From positions 14,843,501 to 14,907,500 of the forward strand of contig JAUCBN010000011.1 of NCBI GenBank assembly GCA_035048815.1: DNA of 64,000 nt. Reading direction: 5' to 3'. Under the pieces are notes generated by a model that was given only the letters and a program-made list of their open reading frames with translations, was not told where the DNA came from and searched no databases. Origin of the DNA: Abelmoschus esculentus (taxonomy: Eukaryota; Streptophyta; Magnoliopsida; Malvales; Malvaceae). Below, one piece after another: positions 12,417-25,400 of this stretch. Position numbers and translations under genes: made by a program. Position 1 is the first letter of the stretch. Every line of letters starts with the position of its first letter.

Positions 12417-14035
12417 AACTATTGCCGAGGCAGCCCACTGTTAGAGACTATCTGGTGGAAGATTTAAACGGACTCAACCCTGGCGTAGTCACCCCAGAAA
12501 TCGAAGCAACTCAATTTGAGCTCAAACCAATGATGTTCAACATGTTGAACACAATTGGACAGTTTAGTGGGTCTGCTACTGAAGATGCAAGACAACATCT
12601 TAAATCTTTCATAGAAGTGTGCAACTCTTTCAAGATTCAAGAAGTCCATGAAGATATTTTGCGATTAAAATTGTTCCCCTATTCACTAAGGGATAGGGCG
12701 AAAACTTGGTTAAATGGTATCCCAGTTGGATCCATAGGATCTTGGGAGGAACTTTGTCGAGAATTTATTACGAGGTTTAATCCGACAAATCTCTATGATC
12801 GCATCCATAATGAAATCACATCATTCTGGCAAGATGAAGATGAACCGATGTATTAGGCATGGGAACGCTACAGAGAATTGCTAAACAAATACCCACTACA
12901 TGGTTTTCCCTTGTGGACGCAAGTCTCCATGTTTTATAATACTACCAATGCCTCCACAAGGATGATGCTAGATGCTTCCACAAATGGGACACTTTTGGAT
13001 AGAGCACCCGCGGAAGCCGTTGAGATTCTGAACAAACTCGTAAGGAAAGATTTCCAATTTCCCACGTCAAGGCAAGGAGGAATGAGACGTCATGCCACAG
13101 CTCATGAATTAGATACATCCAGTTCGGTGGCAGCATAATTGACTTCTCTGACCAAGATGGTTCAGAACATGCAAGCCCAGAGAAACATACATGAGGTTAA
13201 GGCAGTTAACTCATCAGATTACATACAAGAAGAGGAGACCAGCCTATATGTTGGAAACTATAATAGAAACAATCAAATAATATCCAACAACTTTAACCCA
13301 TCTTGGAAAAGGCAACCAAACTTTTCATGAAGTAACCCTAACAATACCTTAAATCCAATTAATCAAGCCCCTAGATTCCAGTATCAAAACTAGAACCTGC
13401 CGTAGTAGAACACTCAGCAGCCCATGCCACAGCAGCAGGTACAATAGCAACAGTCTCTGAATACATTGGCAGATTCTCTCACAACTTTTATGTCAAAGAC
13501 CGATGCTTACATGACCGAGAATAGCCGCTTCATGAAGCGTACTGATGACTTCATGAACCGAACCGAGATGAGACTGTAGAACCACGAGGCTGCGATTAAA
13601 TCCTTAGAAACTCAAGTTGGTCAATTTGCCCAACGTCAAAACACTCGACCACCAGGGGGTTTACCTAGTAATACTAAAGTTGCTAAGGTGTTAGGCCACG
13701 AGCAATGCAAGGTAATTACTGCCAAAAATGGCCTACAATTGAAAAAGAAAGAAGAGACCTCAACCGTTAGAGTCCAACTAGAAAAACAACATCATGAGGA
13801 CTCAGAAGCTGAGTAGGACCCTACCGAAAGCACAACCACGGTAGCAGAACCAGCAGTATCAGAACCACCTACCGAGGCAGTTGCAGACAAATTCACCCTA
13901 GGTATTAAACTCAATATCCAAGGAAACCTAGAGGATATCAGACCACCACCTCTTTTCCCACAGGGGCTAAAGAAGCACAAACAGGACCACCAATTTCAGA
14001 AATTCCTAGACATACTAAAGCAGGTCCATATCAAC
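12417..14035 (+). pseudogene. gag: Element A gag, main part (degenerate)
   Basis: Continues the frame begun at 3924. It has the Athila gag core (LFPYSLRDRAKTWLNGIP, ITRFNPTNLYDRI) and then a Gln-rich spacer leading to protease. Nine premature stops are seen in one frame: 12854 TAG, 13136 TAA, 13328 TGA, 13391 TAG, 13403 TAG, 13406 TAG, 13445 TAG, 13577 TAG, 13814 TAG. Element F at 49992-51553 aligns through the same region and shows CAG, CAA, CAT, TGG or GAG at these places. Six of the seven TAGs sit where F has a codon beginning CA. No zinc knuckle was noticed. It cannot give a full gag. Confidence 0.85.
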
Positions 14036-14884
14036 TTGCCACTAGTTGAGGCTATTGAACAAATGCCCAACTATGCCAATTTCTTAAAGGATATAGTATC
14101 CAAACAACGAAGGCTAGGAGAATTTGAAACGGTAGCAGCCACTAAAGGTTGCATGGCCATGTTTCATAATCGCATGCCGCCCAAGCTAAAAGATCCTGGA
14201 TACTTCATAGTCTCCTGTGCAATTGGGGATGGTTATAAAGGAAAGGTCGTATGCGACTTGGGAGCAAGCATCAACCTTATGCCCAAATCAATTTTTCAAA
14301 AACTTAGAATAGGACGGGCAAAACCAACAACAGTACTGCTCCAACTTGCGGATGGGTCTTATGTGTATCCTGAAGGCAAAATTGAGGATATTCTGGTGAA
14401 GGTCGACAAGTGTATATTTCCTACCGACTTTCTTGTCCTTGACTATAAGGCCGACGATAATGCACCGATCATATTGGGTCGACCTTTCCTTGCTATTGGC
14501 CATACTCTAATAGATGTGGAAAACATAGAATTGACTATGAGAATAAATGATCAACAAATCAAGTTCAACATTTTTCATACGCTGAAAAATCATGACAACT
14601 CAGAAGAATGCCAAGTCTCAGAAAACTTTGAAGAAGACTTGATACAACCATGTTTGGAAAACAACTGCCTCGATAGAACCATCAGCAATTCAACGCATCA
14701 CTGTCTCGGCAGTTCAAAGGAAGATTGCTATACCCATGCTCTAAACAAAGCACATAAAGATGACAGCCTTGAGGCACAAGAAATTGAGGAAATAAACTGG
14801 ACAATCCACTTTCCAGGTAAGTACTTTGAACCTTTGAATTATCCAAGAAAGGAGCCCAATAGTACGGAACAAAGTAATCACTGA
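14036..14884 (+). pseudogene. PR: Element A protease region
   Basis: An open stretch of 282 codons in the gag frame. The aspartic protease motif DLGAS has its Asp at residue 74 (14255), within CDLGASINLMP, and IILGRPFLA is further on; both are typical of Athila-type proteases, which cut gag-pol. The frame ends at TGA 14882, and the RT frame follows in a different register, so an indel lies shortly before 14880. The Asp is kept here, unlike in element F, where it is Asn. Confidence 0.8.
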
Positions 14885-14894
14885 GCTAAAACCC

Positions 14895-15720
14895 TTGCCT
14901 GCTAATTTAAAATATGTTTATTTGGGACCCAACCATACAATGCCCGTAATCATTTCTTCTAAGCTGCAGCCGAAACAGGAACAAAGCTTAATAAAAGTGC
15001 TGCGACAGCATAAGAGAGCACTAGGGTGGACAATTGATGACATAAAGGGAATAAGCTCATTCGTTTGTATGTATAAAATCATATTGGATGAAGGTCAAAA
15101 ACCCACTGTGGAGGCCCAGAGGAGACTTAACCATGCCATGAAGGAGGTAGTTCGAGAGAAATTAATCAAGTGGCTTGATGCCGGAATCATTTATCCTATC
15201 TCTGACAGTGAATGGGTAAGCCCAGTACAATGTGTGCCAAAAAAAGGTGGCATGACCGTCATAACCAATGAGAACAATGAGTTAATCCCAACAAGAACTG
15301 TGACAGGATGGAGAGTTTGTATGGAATACCGAAAGTTGAACAAAGTAACAAAAAAAGACCATTTTCCCCTACCCTTTATTGATGAGATGCTCGACAGACT
15401 GGCTAGCAAATCCTATTATTGTTTCCTCGATGGATATTTTGGATATAACCAAATTGCTATTGCTCTAGAAGATCAAGCAAAAATCACATTCACATGCCCG
15501 TATGGAACATATGCTTTTCGAAGAATGTCGTTCGGCCTTTACAATGCCCCGGCTACCTTCTAGAGATGCATGATGGCAATCTTTTCAGATATGATAGAAG
15601 ATTTCATGGAAGTATTCATGGAGGATTTCTCTGTCTTTGGAGACAACTTTTCTCACTGTCTCAGCAACTTGGAGAAAGTACTACAAAGATGTGAGAAAAC
15701 TAATTTAGTCTTCAACTGGG
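14895..15720 (+). pseudogene. RT: Element A reverse transcriptase (altered catalytic motif)
   Basis: The frame begins ELKPLP and has PKKGGMTV, TRTVTGWRVC, YRKLNK, FLDGYFGYNQI and FGLYNAPATF, in that order, all typical of Athila RT. TAG at 15561 replaces the Gln expected in TFQRC. The catalytic motif normally FMDDF reads FMEDF: codon 15621 is GAG, so the first catalytic Asp is Glu. A one-base deletion near 15720 shifts the following part into another frame. RT would copy element RNA to DNA; this copy cannot. Confidence 0.85.
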
Positions 15721-15733
15721 AAAATGTCACTTT

Positions 15734-17884
15734 ATGGTAAACGAGGGCATAGTACTGGGCCATAAAATATCATACGAAGGAATTGAGGTAGATAAAGCCA
15801 AGGTTGATGTGATAAAGAATCTACCTCCACCCATCTCTGTGAAAGGAATTCGAAGCTTCTTAGGATATGCAGGTTTCTACAGAAGGTTTATCTCGAAGTT
15901 TTCTACAATTTCTAAACCTCTTTGTAACTTACTTGAGCAGGATAGAAAATTTGAATTTACCGATGAATGTAATGAAGCATTTGAGACCCTAAAGTAAAAG
16001 TTAGTTACAACACCTATAGTGGTTCCACCAGATTGGACTCTGCCCTTCGAGGTAATGTGTGATGCAAGTGATCATGCTGTCGGGGTAGCACTTGGATAGA
16101 GGAAAAACAATCTCTTACATGTTATTTACTACACTAGAAAGACACTCAATGATGCTCAGATAAATTACACTACAACAGAGAAAGAATTACTAGCAGTAGT
16201 GTTTGCCTTTGATAAGTTTTGTTCCTATCTCATTGGAACTAAAGTCACCGTTCATACAGACCACTTGGCAATTAAGTACCTTTTCGCCAAAAAGGATGCA
16301 AAACCAAGATTGATAAGATGGATTCTTCTGCTACAAGAGTTCGATGTGGAGATAAAAGATAGGAAAGGTACTGAAAACCAAGTAGATGATCATTTATCCA
16401 GACTGGAGAATAAAGGCTATAAACTGAAGGTCATACAAGACACCTTTCGAGATGAACAAATATTGCATGTCGCGACAAACGACGCCTATGCTGCCGAGGC
16501 AGAACCCATGGCAGTACATGATTACGAGGCCCAGGCACTGTTTGTATATATTTCAGAATCTATCAAGGAAGACATACAGGCTGTAACGACAACTCCTTGG
16601 TATGCAGATCTTGTTAACTTTTTAGTTAGTGGCATATTTCCTTATAACTTGAATTATAACGAAAAAAAGAGGTTTCAGCATAATGTCAAGCATTATTTCT
16701 GGGACGAACCTCTCTTGTTTCGACAATGTGCAAATCAGGTTATACGACGATGTGTTCCAGAAGACGAACAACAAGCAATTCTTCAACAATGTCACGACCT
16801 ACCTTGTGGAGGACATTTTGGCGAAAATAAAACAACAATAAAAGTTCTTCAATCAGGATTTTATTGGCCGACGCTCTTCAAAGAAGCACACCTCTATTGC
16901 AAGGCTTGTGATCGATGCCAAAGGACGGGCAATATATCTAGACGAAACAAGATGCCACAAAACCCAATACTACAAGTAAAATTATTCGATGTATGGGCAA
17001 TAGATTTTATGGGACCATTCCCTTCATCTCAAGGAAATCTCTACATTCTAGTAGCAGTGGATTATGTGTCAAAATGGGTTGAAGCAATAGCCACGCCCCA
17101 CAATGACGCCAAGACAGTACACAAATTTCTCAAGAAGAACATATTTACAAGATTTAGAGTACCGAGAGCCATCATTAGCGATGAAGGTAAGCACTTTGAC
17201 AATAGGCTCATTATCGCGGCACTAAAGAAAATGTGTGTCACTCATAAAATGGCTACGGCATATCATCCACAAACAAATGGCCAAGCTGAACTTGCAAACA
17301 GGGAACTAAAACAAATCCTCGAAAAGGTAGTACACACTTCTAGAAACGATTGGTCTCATCATCTTGACGATGCTTTGTGGGCGTATAGAACAACTTACAA
17401 AACACCATTAGGGACATCGCCCTATAGATTAGTATTTGGCAAAGCTTGTCATTTACCTGTGGAAATTGAGCATAAAGCTTACTGGATAGTAAAGAATCTA
17501 AACGTGGAATGGGAAAAAGTTGGACAGAAACGACTAGTGGACCTGAATGAACTAGATGAATTCAGGACGAAATCTTATGGTAAAGCCAAGATCTATAAGG
17601 AAAAAACTAAATGATTACATGACAGTAAATTGCTATCACAGCAGTTCCTACCGAGGCAGCAGGTCCTCCTCTTTAACTCCAGACTCAAGTTATTCCTTGG
17701 GAAACTCAAATCCAGATGGTCAGGTCCTTTCGAAGTTGTTAAGGTTTATCCCCATGGAGCAGTCACAATCAAGTCACAAAAAGGTGTTGAATTCAAAATG
17801 AATGGCCAACGATTGAAGCATTACTCTGAACATCAAGAAACGAAAACGATGGCAACCATCACTTTAGGCGATGCACCTACATGA
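15734..17884 (+). pseudogene. RH-IN: Element A RNase H and integrase
   Basis: After the frameshift, GHKISYEGIEVDKAK and SFLGYAGFYRRF complete RT. RNase H follows (CDASDHAVG, EKELLAVVFA, HTDHLAIKYL). Integrase has the zinc-binding HDLPCGGHF and CKACDRC, then core D (AIDFMGPF, near residue 268 of the 16199 frame), D (IISDEG, near 327) and E (GQAELANRE, near 364). AYRTTYKTP and FGKACHLP are Athila hallmarks. Stops at 15995 (TAA), 16097 (TAG, in GQRK context) and 17612 (TGA, probably from CGA) break it. The 17630-17884 part is the C-terminal tail (WSGPFEVVKVYPHGAV). No chromodomain. Confidence 0.87.
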
Positions 17885-18467
17885 CATCCTCCTCTAGTTT
17901 AACTTTAAGCATTTAATTATTAGTTTTAGTTTTATTTTCGTTTTTACTGTTTCTTTTTCTTGTGTTTTAGACAAAATAGAGAATCACAGAAGAAATCTCC
18001 GAGTAGATCTACGAAGACTGATCCAACACCGTATCTCTCACTTTAATTTCTATTTGCCTTACATTTTGAGCATTGAGGATAATGCTCGGTTTGAGTTTGG
18101 GGGAGATTGTAGGTGCCGAAGCACTACTGAGGCTACCTACTGCTGCGGCATTACCATAAAAAGGGAGTAATTTTTTTTTGAAATTTTTTTACAATATTCT
18201 CTTTCCTTGAATTTCTGTTTGTAATCTTGGACTGCCCTACGTTAGCTTGCTTTATTTTACTCCTTTAAGCCTATAGAAATCTTTCTCCTTACCATGGCCA
18301 AGTTCTGTTTTGAAGGGATAACCATAGGATACTCATGGAATAAAACTTAGAAGCTTGCTTTAGGTTTAGAAAGAAAATAAACACTTTTTGTACTTGTTTG
18401 ATTTAGGAGTTCTTTTAATAAACTTAGGTGATAAAAACTTAGAACCTTTTGGAAAATTAACTAGAGG
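17885..18467 (+). other. Element A post-pol region with Athila purine motif
   Basis: Non-coding. At 18069-18107 CATTGAGGATAATGCTCGG leads to TTTGGGGGAGAT, a motif I recognise downstream of pol in Athila elements; it may be a PPT or an internal purine tract. The TG after it does not begin this element's LTR, which starts TGATGAG. The remainder is AT-rich up to the insertion point of B. An env-like gene is absent, perhaps lost with the deletion that also removed the start of the 3' LTR. Confidence 0.6.
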
Positions 18468-20895
18468 TGTAACATCCCGATTTTGGGGTTAGTAGTTTGG
18501 AGAATTCGATTCGGGTCGAATCGGGTACTTCGGTTCATTGTTCTGGGAAAAATAAAATAAGAATATTTTTAATTAAGAAAAACAATAATTTTGCAATATG
18601 GTTTAAAATATTGAAAATGTGTTTCAACATTAAAAGAAAATAATTTGGACTTATGTTGATTTATAATTATGCTTAATTATGCATAAATGACCAATTTGTA
18701 ATTTTTGGAAAAATTAGAGGACTTATTTAGTAATTTTCGAAAAATATGATGTTTTAGTGACTAAATTGAAAAGCAAGCTAAACTTAGAATCCTTAGAGGG
18801 ACATAAACCCATTTCTATTTTTAATAATGATTTATTCACCAAAATACTTTTTAATTACTTTAATTAAAGATGATAAATCATTTTCTCTCAAAACTACTTT
18901 TTTCTCATTTTCTCTCATCTTTTTCTTTCATTTTCTCTCCACTTTCTCTTCATCTTTTCTCTTTAATTGCTTTCTGATTTTTGCATCTTTGTCCATAAAG
19001 ATTACATTATTTTCATCATCTTTTCATCCTTTACAAAACCTAAACATTAATTTTATCAAATCAACATCAAATTGCAAGGAATCAAGAAGAGGAAATTACA
19101 TCATTTTGGTGAATAGATCTTGAAGGTAATTTTCTGGATTTTAATTCTTTTCTAAGGTTCTTTATTGAAATTCCCATGTATTAGCTTGCTAATCTTTGAA
19201 TAAAAACTTAATTCTATGTTTTTAATGTTAGATCTAGTGATTTTGTGGAATGTTTTTGTGAAATCTTTTTGGATCTCATTTAATGCTGAAGTTAGATGGA
19301 TTCAATTATGTTTTTATGTTAAATAAATGATTAATTGAGTCTTCATTTGATTGCACATTAATTTAATCCCGGAATAATGCAATCGGTGTAGTTTTTAAGG
19401 TGTTTTTCGGTTGTTTTAGGGGTTGTTTTGGATGCTTTAATGTTGCTGGAGATATAAGGATAGTTTGGATGTGTTTTTGGTTCATATTTGAAGTGGACTA
19501 GATGTTAGATTCGTTAGGTTTTGGGCTGATGTTGTTCGGATGCATTTTGGCTTAGTTTACAGTCTTTTCGGCTAAGTTTTTGGTAGTTTTTTTTGGTGAT
19601 CGGATATGGCTGTTGGTTTGAGCATGTTATGATGTGAGAATGCTCTGTTTTTAATGTTGTAGAAGAGGTACAAGAAGGTGCTTGATTGCTGGTGCGTTGG
19701 TGCGATCATCGGATCGCGGCGAAAGCTCGTTTCGCTTGTTGGTGAGTGATTACGGATTTAAAGCGAATCGCGTTTGGTACGGTTCTGTTTTGGGGACTAT
19801 GGAAGAGTGTGAAAACCTTCCATACTTCAAGAGTAAGTAAAATAATTGTTTTTGATAAACCGATATGAGTTTCGGCTACATTTGATAAAGGTATTATGTT
19901 GGTAATGCAATGAGATTTATGAAAATGCATGAGCATAATTTCAAATGGTACATACATGAGAATTACTTACTGAAATGCATAGCTTATTTTGAGGTGTGGT
20001 TGTTGATGGTGATGCCTAGGAATGTTGTATATAGCTTCGGATTATTAATGTTTATGCTTGGGTGGTTTAAATGAGCTTGATACGTCTCACTCAGTCCCGA
20101 ATACAGGGGGTATTGAAACACCCTGTGGCAGTATCGATACCCTTATGCTACTGGACATGGCTGTATCGAACCAGGGTTCGATACCAAATGCTACTGGACA
20201 TATCTGTTCCGAAACACCCTATGGCCTGTTTCGAAACAAGTGACCATAGTTCGAACCGTGAGTTCACTGGGCACACGTGTTCCGAAATACTCCAGGGCTG
20301 TTTCGAAACACCTGGCTTAAAGAGGGCAATTCGAGAGTTTTGAATGCATGAAACGTAGGATTTAATTTAGTAAGCGAATAAAGTGGATTTATGTGTAATT
20401 TTAGGAGATGTTGTGACACCATGATTCATGTTTTAACCCGAACACACGTCGAATGATATAAGATGGATGAAATACCTAAAATTGCATACCTTGCAATTAA
20501 GTCCATAAATGCTAGAACGTAAAATCGATTAATTAAGATACCTTGTTTGATCTGAATTGTATGTTGAATGTGTTAAGCTTGTTTAATTGTTATCCGGTGG
20601 ACTGATTGTGAATATGGTGATGTAAATTAGTTTCTTACATTTTGGTCCCTAATCATGTATGCGTTTATTTGATTTACTTATGATGATTAAACTGCGTCCG
20701 TCTCTGTCTTACTTGAGTTAACTACACATAGGAGATTAATCGTGCATCTAGGTAAGATAAAATTAAAAAAAAATATAGCGACTTTAGGGTTGTTTATCGA
20801 ATCGAACCTTCACGGGTTTGGTTTGATATTTCCCGTGTAACCCGTTAGTGCCGGTTTAGTGTCGGTTCCGTCTAGGCCAGGCTAAGGGGGTTACA
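18468..20895 (+). repeat. Element B 5' LTR (internally deleted)
   Basis: Starts TGTAACATCCCG and ends GGGGGTTACA, 2428 bp. Compared with the 3' LTR it lacks a block equal to 26945-27976 (1032 bp), with a TTT shared at the break near 19988. The deleted block carries the LTR tandem array. Confidence 0.88.
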
Positions 20896-20900
20896 TTTGG

Positions 20901-20914
20901 TGGTATCAGAGCCA
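20901..20914 (+). other. Element B primer-binding site
   Basis: TGGTATCAGAGCCA, complementary to the 3' end of initiator tRNA-Met, five bases after the LTR. Confidence 0.85.
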
Positions 20915-21259
20915 GGTTTGAAAAGTGTGTTGTAAGGTTTGTAAAAATGTGTTGTCGATTTGTAAAGTGTGTAGTTGGTTGGTTAAAGCATGTATAGGAT
21001 TGCTAGGATATGTGCTTAAATGTGCGATTGATCATGATATGTGTGATTGAGCATGATATGTTGTTGGAGTGTGAAAATCTATTCGTGATGATTGTACTTT
21101 GCGTAATGATGGTTAAACTGGGGTTATCAGTTACACATTGCCAATGCCAACATATTTTCAGATGCTCTCAGTTTTTTCCTTGGATCTTGCCCGAATGTAA
21201 GTTTGTTTTATTTGAACATTATTTTTTAAACTGCATGTTTAAAGTTTTTGAATATGTTT
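20915..21259 (+). other. Element B leader
   Basis: Shares with C and D the stretch around 21140-21205, including GCCCGAATGTAAGT. In D this lies about 60 bases upstream of gag. No gag follows here. Confidence 0.6.
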
Positions 21260-23728
21260 CTGAGACGTAAGTCACTAGATACTGTTGGTATGAACTTTGA
21301 TGGTCAATATTGAAGATGGAACGACTATTAGGGAAGAGTAAATTCTTCCTCCTCTGTAAGTGTGCCTTCGGTTAGGCCGGAAGGTTAGTTTATGGTGTTG
21401 TACCGTTCTTTCGGGTGTGTTTTAGTCTGCTGAAGCTGGTACGGCAGTTGCTAGTCTGATTTGGGAGCTGTCAATAGGATGATAGTTGAGGTTGTTGGAA
21501 TTGAGGATGTATTTGTGAGTGTGAACAATAATCATGCATAGAATAAGAGCACATATATGAATATATCTATAGATAATGTAGGACATGCATGCATTTTTGA
21601 GCATGACATTAGAAATTGCATTTACATGCACATGCATTTGCATAGGCATTTATGAGGGCATACAGGAAATCATGCATACATTTGTTCACACTGGCGAGTA
21701 GCTCCTTGAGGGTGTAGGTGGAGTGTGGTTGGTTCTTTTAAGGTGAAGGTATGGAAAAAAAAGAGAAGAGGTTGAAAGAACTTTCTTGTGGTGTTAAGCT
21801 GAATGTGTAGTGGGCAAGCTACCCTTTTGGTTAGGGAATAGTCTTGGATGAACAATGAGTGGTTGGTCTCAGAGTTGTGAATGTTGGAAACCAAGTTAAA
21901 TACACTGTGTTATGGTTAGTTTGAGTTGGTCATTACTAAAGGAAGGGCTGAGTTTTGCGGATTCTTTCTAGTTAAGATCTAGAGGTTGTAACAAGGTTGC
22001 AACATGTTTCGTAGAGTAAGGCGGGTTGGTGTTTTTCTGAGTGATGTGAAATTATTTTATGGAAATTACATGGAATTCTTTGTAGTAGGGTTAGTGTGCA
22101 GTTAGATCGAAGGTTGTGACCAATCTGGTATGGTCAGGATAGAAGTAAAATATGAGATACATATTGGTATGAGAGTTGTGAAATCAGGGTTTGAATCATA
22201 GATTGTTGTGACCTTGAGAGGTTTGGTTGTACTATAAAGGAGGAAAATGTACATGTTGTATTTATAGGATGTTAAGTTGGATATACTACGGGTAAAGATA
22301 GTTTTTGATGATGTCTGAAGTGGTGTAATATGGATCGCTAGACAATTTATGGTTTGTATCGATTGTTCAGTCTTGTGGGTTTGCTTTATCGAAAAGTGTT
22401 TTGAGGTTTTATGTTCGGTGGGTTCGTGTTTGTGGATGTTTCATAAATATGGTTACCGCTTTGGTAAGGTTATAAAATAAGAGATGTTGGAGCTAGTGAA
22501 AGGAATAGTTTTACAAGTTCAGATTTTGTTAAGGAATAGTTAATGTAAGAGTTGGTTTGTCGATGAGTTGATAATGGGAAAAAGTTTTTGGTTAAGTGTC
22601 AAGACACTTAATGATGTGTAGATTTTAAATTTTGAACCTTGGTGGAGTTGGTTATGTTGGGTAAACCTTAAGTTGGAGATATTATCGTTATAATGAGTAT
22701 AATGTTGAGATTGACACAAAGTTGGTAAGTTTCTTGTATGATATGTTTTGTAGAATGTTAGCAACTGGGGATGACTTGGCTTACATAAGGGTGCTTGCAA
22801 TGGGAGTTTGTTATGTGGGATAAGCCTGGGTTGTTGTGGAGTTACAAGGGAAGATGTTCGGTTAACCTATAGGGAGACCTAGTTATATGGTAGATCTATG
22901 AGCGAAATTCAACCTTGGTAAAGTTGATCGGGGACAAGTCGTGGCAAAGTGTTTGTTGAGGGTCTAGTGAAGGATATGTTCTTGGCAAGGTTTAGTTTTG
23001 TGTTGAGAATCTTTTTGTGTTATGTTAAATGCATGGTTGTTACGGAAAGTGTCGAGATGGAATGGTATCTTGAGCAGGGCTTATGGTAATCTTCTTCCAT
23101 GAGTTTGGTGGTAAGTGTTGTGGTAGGAGTTGGGGAAAAACATGTGTATTTGACTAAGCTGGTTTGTATTATGTTTGAATCATATGTAAATGTTTATCTT
23201 GCTGATAAGGTAAGAATGAGTATCAATTTTCTTTTGGTTATTATTAGTAGTAAGGGTGCCCAAGGTTGAAGTCGGGAAGAATCATCATAAGTTTGGTAGT
23301 AAGTTCTATGGATGGTATGGAGTTTTCTTGTGAGGGTTGTTGGATCAATCGTTTGTTTGAGTACGGTTTTCTTGGGTTTCTATGTCCCTTTGGAAAGGTG
23401 TGTGAGTGGTGTATCTATAATATGTTAAGATTTGAGAGTTTTTTAAGACCGACATAGGTTTCCGTTTGGATGTTGGGTTTTATCATTCATAGGTAAATGG
23501 ATGATATGTTGTGACGTTGTGATATGGTTAATATGACTCAAAATGAAGTTGTTGTTGTGTGGAGTGGAGGTTGGTGAAAGGCTTAGTTGGTTACCTAGTA
23601 TGTGGGAGGTTGTCAATTAAGGTTAGTTCGATGGTGATAGTATGGAAACCGTTACGGTTATCAAGAGTTGGTTATCAATCTTATGAGGTTTTCTTTTGAG
23701 TTATGTTTTCTATAGAGGTTGAGATGGT
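21260..23728 (+). other. Element B non-coding body replacing gag-RT
   Basis: About 2.47 kb with no coding frame of note. It is colinear with the reverse complement of 39372-41690 in element C (for example, 22860-22985 here matches 39960-40085 there). D has gag, protease, RT and most of RNase H at this position. The body is therefore a fixed part of the B/C subfamily, not a private insertion in one copy. Its origin is not recognised. Confidence 0.75.
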
Positions 23729-25400
23729 GTGGTAGTTTGTGCATTGTTGCTTTGGTGTGGGGAAAGAATTTGTTGGTTGTTCAAAGAGAGTAAGTGTGGG
23801 TTGTCTGTTGCATACCATCCGGGCAAAGCTAAGGTGATGGCTGAATCTTTGAGCCGTAAGACGGCGGTTGAGTTGAGAGTGATATTTGTTAAGTTGAGTA
23901 ATATAAAGAAGGGTGGTTGAGTGATGGAGTTGTAAGTGAAGCCTATCTTCGTTGAGATGACAAGGTGAAACAGTTAGGGGATGAGACGTTGGTACCTTTT
24001 GTGGAGCATATGGCTAAGGATAGACCGACCGAGTATCATTTTGATGATGATGAGGTGTTGTGTTTTAGAGGTCGGATTGTGGTGCCGGATGATCAGGAGT
24101 TGAGGCAAGCTATTTTGGTGGAGGCTCATACTAGTCCGTTTGCTATGCATCCGGGTAGTGTGAAGATGTATAAAGATCTCAAAAGTGTGTACTTTTGGGT
24201 TGGTTTGAAGAGAGATGTGACGGAGTTTGTTTCTTGTTGTATGGTGTGTCAGCGGGTGAAAGCTGAACATCAGTTCCCTGCAGGTTTGTTGCAACCGGTT
24301 CAAGTTCCGGAATGGAAATGGGAGAGAGTTACCATGGATTTTGTGACGGGGTTACCTTTAACACCGTCCAAAAAGGATTCTATATGGGTGATTGTTGATA
24401 GGTTTACGTAGTGTGCACATTTTCTTGTCGTGCATACGACGTACTCCATGGATAAGTTGGCGGATTTGTATGTTTCTGAGGTGGTGAGATTGCATAGGGT
24501 GCCTAAGTCGATCATATCGGATAGAGATCTGCGGTTTACATCCAAGTTTTAGAGGAGTTTGCAGACAGCTTTGGGTACGAGGCTTAGTTTTAGTACGGCT
24601 TATCATCCACAGACGGATGGACAGTCTAAGCGTGTTATTCAGACTTTGAAGGATATGTTGAGATGTTGTGTTATCGAGTTTCAAGGTTCTTGAGAGAAGC
24701 AATTGCCGTTGGTAGAGTTTGCTTATAATAATAGTTTTTAGAAGAGTATACAGATGGCACCGTTTGAGGCGTTGTATGAGCATAAGTGTCGTACACCTTT
24801 GTGTTGGAAAGAAGTTGGACAGAAGTATGTTTCTTTGCCTCAAGTGTTGAAGGATACGGATGAGAAAGTTAAGTTGATATGTACTAGACTTAAGGAAGCT
24901 TCGGATAGGCAGAAGTCTTATGCCGATTTGAAACGTAGGGAGATAGAGTATGATGTTGGGGACAAGGTGTTTCTTAAGGTTTCTCCATGGAAGAAGGTAA
25001 TGAGGTTTGGTCGTAAGGGGAAGTTGAGTCCTCGTTTTATTGGACCATATGAGGTGTTGGAGCGTGTTGGTCCTGTTGCTTATAGGTTGAGGCTGCCGGA
25101 GAAGTGGAGTAAGATGCATGATGTTTTTCATGTGTCAATGCTTCGTAGATATAGATCGGATCCTTCTCATGTTGTACTAGTTGAGGAGATTGAGTTAAGA
25201 GAGGATATGAGTTATGAGGAAGAACGATGAGGATTTTGGATGTGGATACAAGGGTTCTTCGAGGGAAGACCATAGATTTGGTTAAAGTGCTTTGGAAACA
25301 CCGAGGTGTTGAAGAAGCAACTTGAGAGACAAGGAAAAGCATGGAGGAGTAGTTTCCTCACTTGTTTACTTCAGGTAAATTTCGAGGACGAAATTTTCTT
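23729..25400 (+). pseudogene. IN: Element B RNase H tail, integrase and chromodomain (broken)
   Basis: Begins in the last part of RNase H (YHPGKAK, ESLSRK). Integrase then has the zinc motif (HPGSVKMY, CCMVCQRV), core D (VTMDFVTGLP), D (SIISDRD, here SIISDRDLRF) and E replaced by Lys (GQSKRVIQ, where C and D have GQSERVIQ). The C-terminal part (GPYEVLERVGPVAYRL) and chromodomain remnant (LWKHRGVEEAT) follow. Stops: 23918 TGA, 24409 TAG, 24550 TAG, 24691 TGA, 24739 TAG, 25228 TGA. The TAG at 24550 (in SKF*RSL) is shared with D. Non-functional. Confidence 0.85.

Noticed and set aside
18108..18467. Start of a 3' LTR right after TTTGGGGGAGAT
   Set aside because: The following TGTAGGTGCC does not match the TGATGAGTGCC start of this element's LTR; the real 3' LTR end with matching TSD is at 31533.
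21010..23457. Short ORFs in the B body as genes
   Set aside because: Short and not conserved as frames in C; no recognisable domains.
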